Source: Fibrobacter sp.
GTDB taxonomy: Bacteria > Fibrobacterota > Fibrobacteria > Fibrobacterales > Fibrobacteraceae
Direction of reading: 5' to 3'
Assembly (NCBI GenBank): GCA_024398935.1
Contig: JAKSIH010000014.1
Coordinates: 1-64,000 of the forward strand
Length of the DNA stretch: 64,000 nucleotides
A program made the position numbers and the translations under genes. Of this stretch, positions 56,593 to 64,000 are shown one piece after another (position 1 is the stretch's first letter; each line of letters begins with the position of its first letter). The notes below the pieces were generated by a model that made no database searches, was not told the origin of the DNA, and saw nothing but the letters and a program-made list of their open reading frames with translations.

Positions 56593-58041
56593 ATGGCAAA
56601 GTCTTCTACCAAGGCAGCAAAGCCCGCTGCAAAGAAAGATTCCAAGAAGGGAACCCAGACCAACATGTGGACCGGCCGTTTCGCCAGCGGCATGGCACAG
56701 TCCATGGTAGACCTTTCCTTCAGTCTTCATTTTGACGCTGAACTGATTGAAGAAGATATCGAAGGCAGCATCGGTCACGGCAAGGGCCTGGTAGAATCCG
56801 GCGTTTTGACCAAGGCTGAATACAAGAAGATTTGCGACGGTCTCAAGACCATTCTCGACGATTACCACGCAGGCAAGAACCTGTGGCAGCCTTCCGACGA
56901 AGACATCCACATGGCCGTGGAACGCGTACTTACCGAACGCATCGGCGCCCTGGGCAAGAAAATTCACACCGGCCGTAGCCGTAATGACCAGGTCTGCACC
57001 GATTTCAAGCTTTACATGCGTCACCGCGCCGCAGAAATCCGCGCTCTCGAAGTGGAATTGATGGAAGTTGTCCTGGACCTTTCCAAGAAGTACTTCGGCA
57101 AGCTGATGCCGGGCTACACCCACCTGCAGCAGGCACAGCCCATCTACTTCAGCCATTACCTCATGAGCATGTTCTTCGCAGTTAGCCGCGATGTAAAGCG
57201 CTTGGACAACTTCCTGGAACTGCACTCCCAGCTGCCTCTGGGTAGCGGCGCCATGGCTGGTTCCGCATTCCCCTACCAGCGCGCATTGGTTGCAAAGGAA
57301 CTTGGCTTCAAGGACGTGAGCCCCAACTCCATCGACGCCGTAAGCCATCGCGACATGATGCTGGAATTCAACGCTGACCTCGCCATCATCGCAAACACCA
57401 TGAGCCGTTACGCCGAAGATTTCGTGAACTGGAGCACCAGCGAATTCGGCTTCCTCACCTTGCACGATGCATTCAGCAGTGGCTCTTCCATGATGCCCCA
57501 GAAGAAGAACCCCGACTCCATGGAACTGATCCGCGGTAAGTCTGGCCGTATGCTGGGTAACTTCAGCGCCATGTACACTCTTGTGAAGGGCGCTCCCCTT
57601 TCCTACAGCCGCGACTTGCAAGAAGACAAGGAACCGGTATTTGACAGCGTCCACAACGTAAAGGTGATCCTCCGCGTCATGAAGGAAGCTCTGGAAACCG
57701 CACGTTTCAACTTCGACAAGATGCAGGCCAAGATGCTGCCGGCGCTGCTGGCTACCGACCTGGCAGACTTGCTGGTGGAAGCTGGCGTTCCGTTCCGCGA
57801 CGCACATCACGTGGTCGGTAGCCTGGTCGGCGAAGCCGCCCGCCAGGGTAAGGAATTTACGGACCTGTCCGACGAATCTTGGGCAGCCGCCGGCGTTCCC
57901 GATGTCGCCCGCATGAAGAAGACCCTCACCTTCGAATACAGCGTCAGCCGCCGTAACATCGAAGGCGGTACTGGTCCCAAGTCCGTGAAGCAGCAGTTTA
58001 CCAAGGCAGATGCTTTACTTAAGAAGTTTAAGAAAGCGTAA
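56593..58041 (+). CDS. argH: Argininosuccinate lyase
   Basis: The 482-residue enzyme of the fumarase/aspartase superfamily cleaves argininosuccinate to arginine and fumarate. It has a Lys/Ala-rich extension (1-22), then WTGRFASGM, the HTGRSRNDQV block, TPGYTHLQQAQP-like MPGYTHLQQAQP, and the signature GSSMMPQKKNPDSMEL. AAGGA precedes the ATG; a TATATT box lies at 56541. No other arginine genes are adjacent. Confidence 0.96.
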   Translation: MAKSSTKAAKPAAKKDSKKGTQTNMWTGRFASGMAQSMVDLSFSLHFDAELIEEDIEGSIGHGKGLVESGVLTKAEYKKICDGLKTILDDYHAGKNLWQPSDEDIHMAVERVLTERIGALGKKIHTGRSRNDQVCTDFKLYMRHRAAEIRALEVELMEVVLDLSKKYFGKLMPGYTHLQQAQPIYFSHYLMSMFFAVSRDVKRLDNFLELHSQLPLGSGAMAGSAFPYQRALVAKELGFKDVSPNSIDAVSHRDMMLEFNADLAIIANTMSRYAEDFVNWSTSEFGFLTLHDAFSSGSSMMPQKKNPDSMELIRGKSGRMLGNFSAMYTLVKGAPLSYSRDLQEDKEPVFDSVHNVKVILRVMKEALETARFNFDKMQAKMLPALLATDLADLLVEAGVPFRDAHHVVGSLVGEAARQGKEFTDLSDESWAAAGVPDVARMKKTLTFEYSVSRRNIEGGTGPKSVKQQFTKADALLKKFKKA

Positions 58042-58042
58042 G

Positions 58043-58122
58043 GCGAGAGTCGCACCGCACCCAAGCTTGCTTGGGTAGCCACATTTAAAAACCGCAGCCT
58101 GTTGGTTGCGGTTTTTGTTTTT
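58043..58122. terminator. Mini-hairpins and bidirectional terminator after argH
   Basis: Two mini-hairpins, GCGA-GAG-TCGC (58043-58053) and CCCAAGC-TT-GCTTGGG (58060-58075), come before a terminator in which AAACCGCA (58089-58096) pairs with TGCGGTTT (58107-58114). T and A runs on both sides let it serve argH and the convergent operon. Confidence 0.8.
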
Positions 58123-58140
58123 CTATAAATTTGGCTGTTT

Positions 58141-58800
58141 CTACTTCTTATCCTGCGGCACCAGGCGTTCCACAATGCGGAACAGGTCGTTATAGATTTC
58201 CAGGAAGTCTTCCACCCAGATGGGGTCCCGTTCACCAACCACGTGGAAGGTTTCTTCCAGCGTGTGTCGGGCATTGTACGGGCCCACAAGGCTACCAGCA
58301 GGTTGGACAAGGACGCCTCCCTGATACAGGTCAACCGCAACCAGGCGAGCGCGAAGACTGCGTCGCAAACGAGAAATCAGCGTTCCGCGAAGGGACAGCA
58401 GTTCCTCGTGAGCCGCAATAAAATTGCCATCCTTAACCCAGCCTTCAACCAGGTTCAGGCGACGAAGAATGATTTCGCGTTCCGTATTGGGAACCAGGGA
58501 ACGCTTTTCATTCAGGGTTCGCATAATGCGGTCAGAAATCTTTCTCAGAAGTTCTGCGTTCCAGAACACCATGGGTGTCTCGGCAAATCGATGATCCTCT
58601 TCCACCTTAGGTGTGTGTGTGGCAACCCAGCGATCCAGTTTATCGGCAACCATCCGGGCTTCCGGCAGGCGATCCACAGCCACATATTCCCCGGCACGGT
58701 TCAGCAGGTTGTCTGCATAAACCATTCGCCAATGCGTGACCTTTCCGCTCTTGCGGATTGCATCGACGGACTGTTTCAGTGTGTCAAGACGATTCTGCAT
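58141..58800 (-). CDS. Unknown helical protein, last gene of the MotA/MotB-like operon
   Basis: The 219 residues look mostly helical with no signal peptide or membrane segment (for example LRKISDRIMRTLNEK and REIILRRLNLVEGWVKDGNF), then a WVEDFLEIYNDLFRIVERLVP end. It follows the OmpA-domain gene by 8 bases, so it is part of the operon. No family is recognised. Being cytoplasmic and beside a motor-like pair, it could be a partner acting on the inner face; this is inference. Confidence 0.65.
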   Translation of the reverse strand: MQNRLDTLKQSVDAIRKSGKVTHWRMVYADNLLNRAGEYVAVDRLPEARMVADKLDRWVATHTPKVEEDHRFAETPMVFWNAELLRKISDRIMRTLNEKRSLVPNTEREIILRRLNLVEGWVKDGNFIAAHEELLSLRGTLISRLRRSLRARLVAVDLYQGGVLVQPAGSLVGPYNARHTLEETFHVVGERDPIWVEDFLEIYNDLFRIVERLVPQDKK

Positions 58801-58808
58801 GCTTTTGC

Positions 58809-59447
58809 CTAGTTAGCCTTATCCATCATCTGAAGAGGCGTAACGCCAATTTCTACGCGACGATTCAGACGACGATGTTCTTCACTATCGTTAGGATACT
58901 TGGGACGATGTTCGCCGAAACCCGCCGCAAAGAGGCGTTCCGGAGGGAAACCTTCCTTGATCAAGGTCTTTACCACATTGACAGCACGTTCCGTAGAAAG
59001 GTTCCAGTTGGTATAGGTGCTGGACTTGATGGGAACGTCGTCCGTAAAGCCGCTGACCATAATGACATCCGTCGAATCCATGGCCTCCAGCAAGCCCTTG
59101 CTAATGCCGCGAATCACGCCCACACCTTCCTGAGTCAAGTCAGCCCCGTTCACAGGAAACAGGAACTGGGCCTGAATCTGAATCTTGCCTCCTTCCAGGG
59201 CAATGAGGCCCGCCTCGATAGAAGTCTGCAGACTCTTGGAAAGGAGAGCATTTCGTTCGGCAGCAATCTTTCGCATTTCTTCCTGGCAGCTCAGCACTTC
59301 CTCTTCGGTACGGGTAAGGTCCTCGGCCTTCTGTTCCTTCAGGGTGGTCATAGCCACAAACGCAAGAATGAACAGCGACACCAGGACAACACCCAAGTCC
59401 GTGTACGCCATCCAGGGATTGCTGTTTTCATCTCTCTTGAAACGCAT
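58809..59447 (-). CDS. MotB/ZorB-like protein: membrane helix plus OmpA domain
   Basis: The 212 residues have one membrane helix (about 14-35) with an Asp at its start (D17 in WMAYTDLGVVLVSL), equivalent to the proton-binding Asp of MotB, a coiled coil (about 38-75), and a C-terminal OmpA/MotB peptidoglycan-binding domain (about 110-205; VSGFTDDVPI, NWNLSTERAVNVV, RRLNRRVEI). It lies 3 bases after the MotA-like gene with a strong GAGGGA ribosome-binding site. It would couple ion flow to peptidoglycan anchoring. Confidence 0.85.
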   Translation of the reverse strand: MRFKRDENSNPWMAYTDLGVVLVSLFILAFVAMTTLKEQKAEDLTRTEEEVLSCQEEMRKIAAERNALLSKSLQTSIEAGLIALEGGKIQIQAQFLFPVNGADLTQEGVGVIRGISKGLLEAMDSTDVIMVSGFTDDVPIKSSTYTNWNLSTERAVNVVKTLIKEGFPPERLFAAGFGEHRPKYPNDSEEHRRLNRRVEIGVTPLQMMDKAN

Positions 59448-59450
59448 AGA

Positions 59451-61346
59451 TTATCCCTCGACCTTGGGCTCTTCGGTTGCGGCAGGTGCGGCGACGGAAA
59501 CGCCGTGGCCGGCACGCTGGGTCTGTTCCAGAACTTCCAGAAGGATTTCCTGGGTCTTGACCGCATTTTCCATAAGCACTTCGCTGGCGCGTTCGTGGAA
59601 GGCTTCCAGGGACTGGTTCAGGTGTTCCACAAAGTTTTCCTCTTCCTCGTGTTCCGCCGTATCGCCAGAGAGCTTTTCCAGAATAGTTTCCAGACCGGCG
59701 CGAAGCATTTCCAGATTTGCACTTAGCTCGGACTGGTTCACGCGCATGAGTTCCGCTGTTTCCACAATGTTTCCGCCAAGAGCGTCGGTCGCTTCCTTTT
59801 CCTTGATTACACGATTGTCGATGCTTTCCGTAAGTGCCTTCTGAGCTTCAAGCAGCGTTGCAGAAGTTTCGGAAAGTTTCTGGAAGGCAGAAAGAATATC
59901 GCCGGAAAGGGAGCCAAGCTTTTCGGAAACGGAAGCGGAAAGTTCCGCAGAACCCGCCTGGGCCTTTTCCGCCACCTGCAGGGCTACGTTCTTGAGGGTT
60001 TCCAGACCTTCGCGCTGAGCATCCACATTGGCAACAGTCTTTTCTTCCAGACGCTGCATAAATTCATTCCACTGCTCATTGGACTGCTTGACCTGATCCG
60101 CAATAGATTCGGCAATGCTGCTGGAGGAATCGGCCAGGGAATTCTGTGCGGACTCGCTCACCTTGTAAAGGCCGTCGTAGACACTGCTGGAGACTCCATC
60201 CAGAGCAGCCTTCACGTCGGAGGCTACGCTATCCAGACCGGACTGTACACCGCCAGAAATCCTGCCCAGACCATCTTCCAGAGCAGAAGAAAGTCCATCC
60301 AGTTTGTCATCCAGCTTAGAAGGAATGGATTCCACGGAGGCCGCCAGAGCCTTCACGCTGTTCTCCATTGGTGCAAACGCCGTAGAAACGGATGCGCTCA
60401 CGGATCCGCCCAGTCCCTTCACCGCGTCGTTCATGCCGTTCATGGCAGAAGCAAGGGACTCGTTGAGAGCCTTCACGGAAGCAGACATTTCTGCGGAAAC
60501 CCTTTCCACGGAGGTATTAACCTTTTCGGCAATTCCTTCCACGGACTTTGCCACATTGCCGTTCAGCGCGGCAGTCGTTGCAGAAAGTTCCTCGCTCACT
60601 TTATTTACAACGCCGGAAAGGCCCGCCTGAACAGAGGAGGCGATCTGGTCCAGGTTCTTCTCTACGCTTTCAAACAGGCGTTCAAGTCCCGTCTTGTCCT
60701 GTTCCTCTTCGGAAGTTTCGCCCTGCATGTTCAGGGTCACTGCATCCAGTCGGGCAACAAAGCTGTCGCGGGAAGAAATCATCAGGCTACGGCTAGCGTT
60801 CAAGATTAGGGCAGCAAACAAGCCGCAGAGGGAAGTTCCGAAAATGCCCTTCATATTCTGGAACAGGTGCTGGATAGTATCCAGGGTTCCCTGGGTCGTC
60901 GTGTTATCCATGGCGCCGCCGGCGGTTGCGATGGATGCCATGAGGCCAAAGAACGTACCCATCAGGCCAAGGAGAATCACCGTGCCGCCTGCGCTGCGGG
61001 GAACACTAATGCCCACACTGTTGTTCAGCACTTCGAAAGCAATCGGGGAATCCAGGCGAATCTTTTTCGCCAGAAGTTCCCTTGCAAGTTTTACCCGCCT
61101 TGCCACAATGCCATCGCCGGATACCGTAGCCGTGCCGCGACTTTCGCAGGATTCCAGTACAGAAGTTTCCGCAGCGACCTGTCGAATTTTTTTAAGGGCA
61201 ACAATTTGTTCTGCCAGGAACACGACAAAAATGGCGCCCATGATGACCCAGCCGAAAAGCGGGGCACCAAAATAGCTAGCGCCGGCAGCAAGAACTGCAA
61301 GACCAGCGATGGTTAACAACAAGACGGATGTGAATGCATTTTTCAT
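59451..61346 (-). CDS. MotA/TolQ/ExbB-like protein with a long helical tail (ZorA-like)
   Basis: The 631 residues have two N-terminal membrane helices (about 7-24 and 31-47) and a MotA/TolQ/ExbB channel region with a third and fourth helix (GTVILLGLMGTFFGLMASIATAG, about 119-142, and GTSLCGLFAALILNA, about 169-184). A tail of about 400 residues follows, a nearly continuous helical heptad region with repeated S-x-x-x-V/L patterns. A MotA domain with a long cytoplasmic tail is the architecture of ZorA of Zorya defence systems, though other MotA-like operons also show it. The operon context decides little. Confidence 0.8.
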   Translation of the reverse strand: MKNAFTSVLLLTIAGLAVLAAGASYFGAPLFGWVIMGAIFVVFLAEQIVALKKIRQVAAETSVLESCESRGTATVSGDGIVARRVKLARELLAKKIRLDSPIAFEVLNNSVGISVPRSAGGTVILLGLMGTFFGLMASIATAGGAMDNTTTQGTLDTIQHLFQNMKGIFGTSLCGLFAALILNASRSLMISSRDSFVARLDAVTLNMQGETSEEEQDKTGLERLFESVEKNLDQIASSVQAGLSGVVNKVSEELSATTAALNGNVAKSVEGIAEKVNTSVERVSAEMSASVKALNESLASAMNGMNDAVKGLGGSVSASVSTAFAPMENSVKALAASVESIPSKLDDKLDGLSSALEDGLGRISGGVQSGLDSVASDVKAALDGVSSSVYDGLYKVSESAQNSLADSSSSIAESIADQVKQSNEQWNEFMQRLEEKTVANVDAQREGLETLKNVALQVAEKAQAGSAELSASVSEKLGSLSGDILSAFQKLSETSATLLEAQKALTESIDNRVIKEKEATDALGGNIVETAELMRVNQSELSANLEMLRAGLETILEKLSGDTAEHEEEENFVEHLNQSLEAFHERASEVLMENAVKTQEILLEVLEQTQRAGHGVSVAAPAATEEPKVEG

Positions 61347-61357
61347 TTTTCACCTGC

Positions 61358-62266
61358 TTAGGCCTTTGTGGAGGCCTCTGTTTCAAACAAATTCAACTGA
61401 CCGCGGCTAAATCCGCGAAGGAACAAGGCCCACTTGCTCTGGTACCACTCGATAACCTGAATGGTAAGACCGCGGGCATAATCACAAAAATCATCGGTAA
61501 AGGCCAGAAAGCCATTTTCGTAAGCGTAATGCGGATTCCAGATGCGCCCTACATTGCGGGCACAGGACGTTGCACTACTGTAATAGCGGGACTGCCCCTT
61601 GTTGGCAAAGGCCGCCGCAAATCTTTTTTTCGCAAGGGCATTCAGGGAACTGCGAAGTGAAACCACCATGGTGTTTTCCTTATCCCTGAGGGACGCTTCC
61701 AGACTGGGAAGCAGCTTGGAAACTGCATCCACCGCGGACTCCCCGTGCCAGTACTTGCAAAGTTTTTCCTGCAGCTGCATGACGCGGCCATGCATGCGAA
61801 CGAACAGCGGTTCCGCATCGCTTACCAGCAAGTGGATGGTCGCCGAATAAAAGGCGCTAATGTCCTGCTTGTTATTCTTTACCGTAAGCGTCCAGCCCTT
61901 TTCCTCGTCATGCTGGAGAAAGTCTCCACCCTCAAGTAAAAGGCGGGTCACTTCATCCGTGGAAAAACGCTGGATCCACTTGGCGCGGAACTCGTCGTAA
62001 AGCTTGTTGGTATCCGCAATGATCTGGGGAAAACTGCTATCCGCAAGTTTCCAGGCGGTCTCGCTGAAAGAAATCAGTTCCGACGCCCCCACATTTACCG
62101 TAGGATCGTTCAGCATGGCGTCCAGATGTTCATACAGGACGATGGACCAGGTCACCATCATGGACTGGGACAGGTTCGCCACCATGGAAGAACGGTTCGG
62201 CCGGGCGGACAGCCGGACGCTGGCTCCTGTCATCTTACGAATTGCTCTACGGAAGGAATCTTGCAC
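61358..62266 (-). CDS. Unknown protein of the MotA/MotB-like operon (302 aa)
   Basis: The start is GTG 62266 with AGGAG five bases upstream inside the end of the previous gene. The 302 residues show no signal peptide or clear membrane helix; helical segments include MVTWSIVLYEHLDAML and FCDYARGLTIQVIEWYQSKWALFLRGF. No known family recognised. It is 11 bases from the MotA-like gene and probably translated with it. Confidence 0.65.
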   Translation of the reverse strand: MQDSFRRAIRKMTGASVRLSARPNRSSMVANLSQSMMVTWSIVLYEHLDAMLNDPTVNVGASELISFSETAWKLADSSFPQIIADTNKLYDEFRAKWIQRFSTDEVTRLLLEGGDFLQHDEEKGWTLTVKNNKQDISAFYSATIHLLVSDAEPLFVRMHGRVMQLQEKLCKYWHGESAVDAVSKLLPSLEASLRDKENTMVVSLRSSLNALAKKRFAAAFANKGQSRYYSSATSCARNVGRIWNPHYAYENGFLAFTDDFCDYARGLTIQVIEWYQSKWALFLRGFSRGQLNLFETEASTKA

Positions 62267-62274
62267 GGGTACTC

Positions 62275-62997
62275 CTAGAACGCAGTTTCGAGATGGCGCC
62301 AGATTGCGCGGTTTACCCGCTTGCCCTGTTTGGCAAGCTCGTCGGCTTCGCTACGGATATCCGCCTCGGAATTGGAGGCAACCTGCTTCTTATCGCCTAC
62401 AAAGGTTCCCCCGCTTTCCAGGAACAGGCCATACACGTTGTCGGAAATCCTGGAATCGTAAATGGACACCTGACCGGCCCTTACAGAAAGGGCGTAGCGG
62501 TTCTTACTGAATTCGCAATGGGAAAGACGAACCTCGGGAGCATCATCCAGCCACAGGCCGTAATAGTTATTTTCAAAACGGACATTCTCAAAAGAACCCT
62601 TGGATCGGAAAACCGAATTGCGGAAAGCGTTCTCCACAACAAGATTCTTTATGTCAAAATCACGGTTCATCGAGGTAAAGTGAATGCCATTCCAGCTCGT
62701 GTTCGAGTCCAGACTCCTGAAGACAACGGGGTGTTCAGCGGTCCCGTGAATTTTCACCGTGCCGCGAAACATGATCTTGGCATATTCACCCATGAGGACA
62801 GTAACCCCCGGTTCAACGCTGAAGGTATCGCTAGGCGAAAAGACCACGCCCTGCTCCAGCACATAGGGGCTTTCGGCAGCAAGCAGGGAAACCTTTCCAT
62901 TCTCGAGAGGCGGAAAAGGCCGTTCCCCGGAAACAGCGAGGGAGGCAAGCGCAAGCAAACCAACAAGGCAACGGGCCATATTTGCAAAGGGAATCAA
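62275..62997 (-). CDS. Secreted right-handed beta-helix protein
   Basis: The likely start is TTG 62997, which has AGGAG at ideal spacing and overlaps the upstream stop (TTGA); ATG 62979 is the alternative. The 240 residues have a signal peptide (ending AVSGE) and pectate-lyase-like coils (VVFRSLDSNTSWNGIHF, IKNLVVENAFRNSVF, FENVRFENNYYGLWLDDAPEVRLSHCEF, YDSRISDNVYGLFLESGG). This is the parallel beta-helix fold of periplasmic copper-binding NosD-like or polysaccharide-active proteins; no catalytic site is evident. Confidence 0.7.
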   Translation of the reverse strand: MIPFANMARCLVGLLALASLAVSGERPFPPLENGKVSLLAAESPYVLEQGVVFSPSDTFSVEPGVTVLMGEYAKIMFRGTVKIHGTAEHPVVFRSLDSNTSWNGIHFTSMNRDFDIKNLVVENAFRNSVFRSKGSFENVRFENNYYGLWLDDAPEVRLSHCEFSKNRYALSVRAGQVSIYDSRISDNVYGLFLESGGTFVGDKKQVASNSEADIRSEADELAKQGKRVNRAIWRHLETAF

Positions 62998-63815
62998 ATT
63001 TCGCTCCTCAGCTTAATCTTTTGAATCACGTGCATATCGGGAATGGAGGTGTTGGAGACAATGTCACTCATCTTCAGGTCGCCAAATAGTTCCATTCGGG
63101 CTTCCATCATCACGCCCCGCGTCATGTTGAACAGGATGTAGCCTTCCCCAAGGATAAAGTCCTTGCTTTCCATCCGTACACCGGAAGTGGTATCCGGCGC
63201 TTCCTTATATTTCAGGTTCATCCCGATTTTCGCCATCTGGATTCCGTCATGAACATAATGATCCTGGAGGGCAAAAGACTTATAGACCACCGTATTTCCA
63301 TTGCGTCCGGGAACCTCCATGGAACGGTCCCAGGTCTCGCCCACGGAAACAGGCTTTCCCGGAAGCACTGGCTGGATCTTTAGCAGGAGACGGGCTAGGT
63401 CCAAAGCCTCGCCCAGGGCAAGGGAATCTTCAAAAAGAGTACTGTAGACGGCACCATCCTTCGCCATCTTGTACTGGAAATTTTCCGTTGCAATCAGCCG
63501 TTCCATGTCACGGAACTCTTCCACGGTCCGCTTGTCGGACTTGTAGTTTACGGAATCCACCTTCAGTTCAAACTTGGCGGAACCATCATCATAGGCGGTC
63601 AGCAAATTGTTGGTCGCACGGACTTCCAGCTGCGTGTTCATGGACTCGGGTTCCGTAGCGGTGCTGTCGGAAACGACGGAGTTCAGGGTAGATTCAAGAT
63701 GATAAGTCAGAGAGGGGGCGTTCTCCGTATTGAACGCAAGAACATACTGTTCTGTATCGCAGGAACATAAAAAGGACAAGGCCAGAATACTGGCAAAATA
63801 CTTAAGAAAAGTCAT
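62994..63815 (-). CDS. Lipoprotein, first gene of the MotA/MotB-like operon
   Basis: ATG 63815 gives a lipoprotein signal (MTFLKYFASILALSF, lipobox LCSC); the frame upstream of it is not coding in appearance. The 273 residues contain a beta-rich part (SAKFELKVDSVNYKSD, VSVGETWDRSMEVPGRNG, GEGYILFNMTRGVMMEARMEL) in which PVSVGETW recalls the DUF6263-type secreted lipoproteins, an uncertain match. It overlaps the beta-helix gene by 4 bases. Function unknown. Confidence 0.68.
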   Translation of the reverse strand: MTFLKYFASILALSFLCSCDTEQYVLAFNTENAPSLTYHLESTLNSVVSDSTATEPESMNTQLEVRATNNLLTAYDDGSAKFELKVDSVNYKSDKRTVEEFRDMERLIATENFQYKMAKDGAVYSTLFEDSLALGEALDLARLLLKIQPVLPGKPVSVGETWDRSMEVPGRNGNTVVYKSFALQDHYVHDGIQMAKIGMNLKYKEAPDTTSGVRMESKDFILGEGYILFNMTRGVMMEARMELFGDLKMSDIVSNTSIPDMHVIQKIKLRSEI

Positions 63816-63898
63816 GCTGTAAATGTAAAAAAATAAGCCCCGGAGACATTGCCCCCTGTTCAAAAGGCCGTAGGATTTAGGCCGTTTTTGCAGGTCCC

Positions 63899-64000
63899 TT
63901 AAGCCTTCTTTCCGGAGTCGCCCTTTTCTAGGCGCATACGCTGGAAAAAGGACTTTAGTATGCCAAGGCACTCATCGGCTAGAATACCACCAGTAACAGG
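63899..64000 (-). CDS. tadA: tRNA-specific adenosine deaminase, 3' end only
   Basis: The last 33 codons of a minus-strand gene run off the window. The peptide contains TGGILADECLGILKSFFQRMR, which matches the C-terminal helix region of TadA (GILADECAxLLxxFFRxRR in E. coli), where the Cys-free helix closes the deaminase fold. TadA makes inosine at the wobble position of tRNA-Arg(ACG). The start and catalytic residues are outside the window. The gene stops 84 bases before the lipoprotein start. Confidence 0.8.
   Translation of the reverse strand, partial: PVTGGILADECLGILKSFFQRMRLEKGDSGKKA

Noticed and set aside
56572..57810. 412-codon minus-strand frame over argH
   Set aside because: Antisense to argH; no motif.
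58141..62266. Standard Zorya system
   Set aside because: ZorA- and ZorB-like architecture is present but no ZorC, ZorD helicase or ZorE nuclease motif is visible in the neighbours, so only a related motor pair is claimed.

Overview
The window looks like a chromosomal segment of a Fibrobacter-type bacterium (Gram-negative, gut or rumen). The evidence is a secreted FISUMP-domain protein (Fibrobacter succinogenes major paralogous domain), lipoproteins with lipoboxes, an LptE-like protein, a lone PmbA/TldE, and several secreted proteins ending in short W/Y/F-D-x-x-G-R/N tails like Bacteroidota/Fibrobacter sorting tails. This assignment is inference; no rRNA or marker phylogeny is present. Most genes are core and about 50-60% GC to the eye; the first 5.7 kb is visibly AT-richer and accessory.

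Layout. 1-5.8 kb: a RelE/ParE-like toxin fragment, a 1596-residue mosaic surface protein, and two tandem small peptides (45 and 41 aa) sharing one conserved N-terminal block. 5.8-9.1 kb: FISUMP protein, a porin-like protein with Lys/Ala/Glu repeats, and a DUF2279 protein. 9.2-16.9 kb: fabF, orn, a transpeptidase-only PBP, lgt, pmbA, a HigA-like regulator, an AlgX/AlgJ-like SGNH protein and tRNA-Arg(CCT). 17-26.6 kb: a membrane protein, a three-part LplT-Aas fusion, Xaa-Pro aminopeptidase, a lipoprotein, and phoH-pgpH. 26.7-31.7 kb: tRNA-Val and tRNA-Asp, a secreted zinc protease, class II FBP aldolase and small envelope proteins. 31.7-36.7 kb: an HD-GYP response regulator with a hybrid histidine kinase.

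36.9-44.2 kb is the most unusual part. A compact minus-strand operon encodes, in order of transcription, an acidic helical protein (147 aa), a JAMM/JAB isopeptidase-like protein, an E2-like protein, an 82-aa small protein, a ThiF/E1-like adenylyltransferase and a ClpB/ClpC-type double AAA+ unfoldase. A WYL-domain regulator is transcribed divergently. This is a candidate bacterial ubiquitin-like conjugation system joined to a protein-remodelling ATPase. Parts of it resemble known E1-E2-JAB cassettes, but the Clp partner and the lack of an obvious ubiquitin-like fold are unusual.

44.2-58.1 kb: ThiE/TenI-like protein, metG, a VOC protein, lipoproteins, a queuosine-precursor transporter, Nudix, LptE-like, SGNH esterase, serS, a beta-barrel protein, a YhcC-type radical SAM protein and argH. 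58.1-63.8 kb: a six-gene minus-strand operon built around a MotA/ExbB-like protein with a 400-residue tail and a MotB/OmpA-like partner, the same architecture as the ZorA/ZorB motor of Zorya defence systems. The window ends in the 3' end of tadA.

Intergenic DNA is distinctive. At least six blocks consist of consecutive 7-bp units (12581, 13552, 15247, 49660, 49823, 49928), and perfect mini-hairpins with 2-3 nt loops recur beside them or elsewhere. Several genes have a TATATT-like box 7-12 nt before the start codon and no Shine-Dalgarno, suggesting leaderless transcripts. No CRISPR array, rRNA, transposase or integrase was seen.
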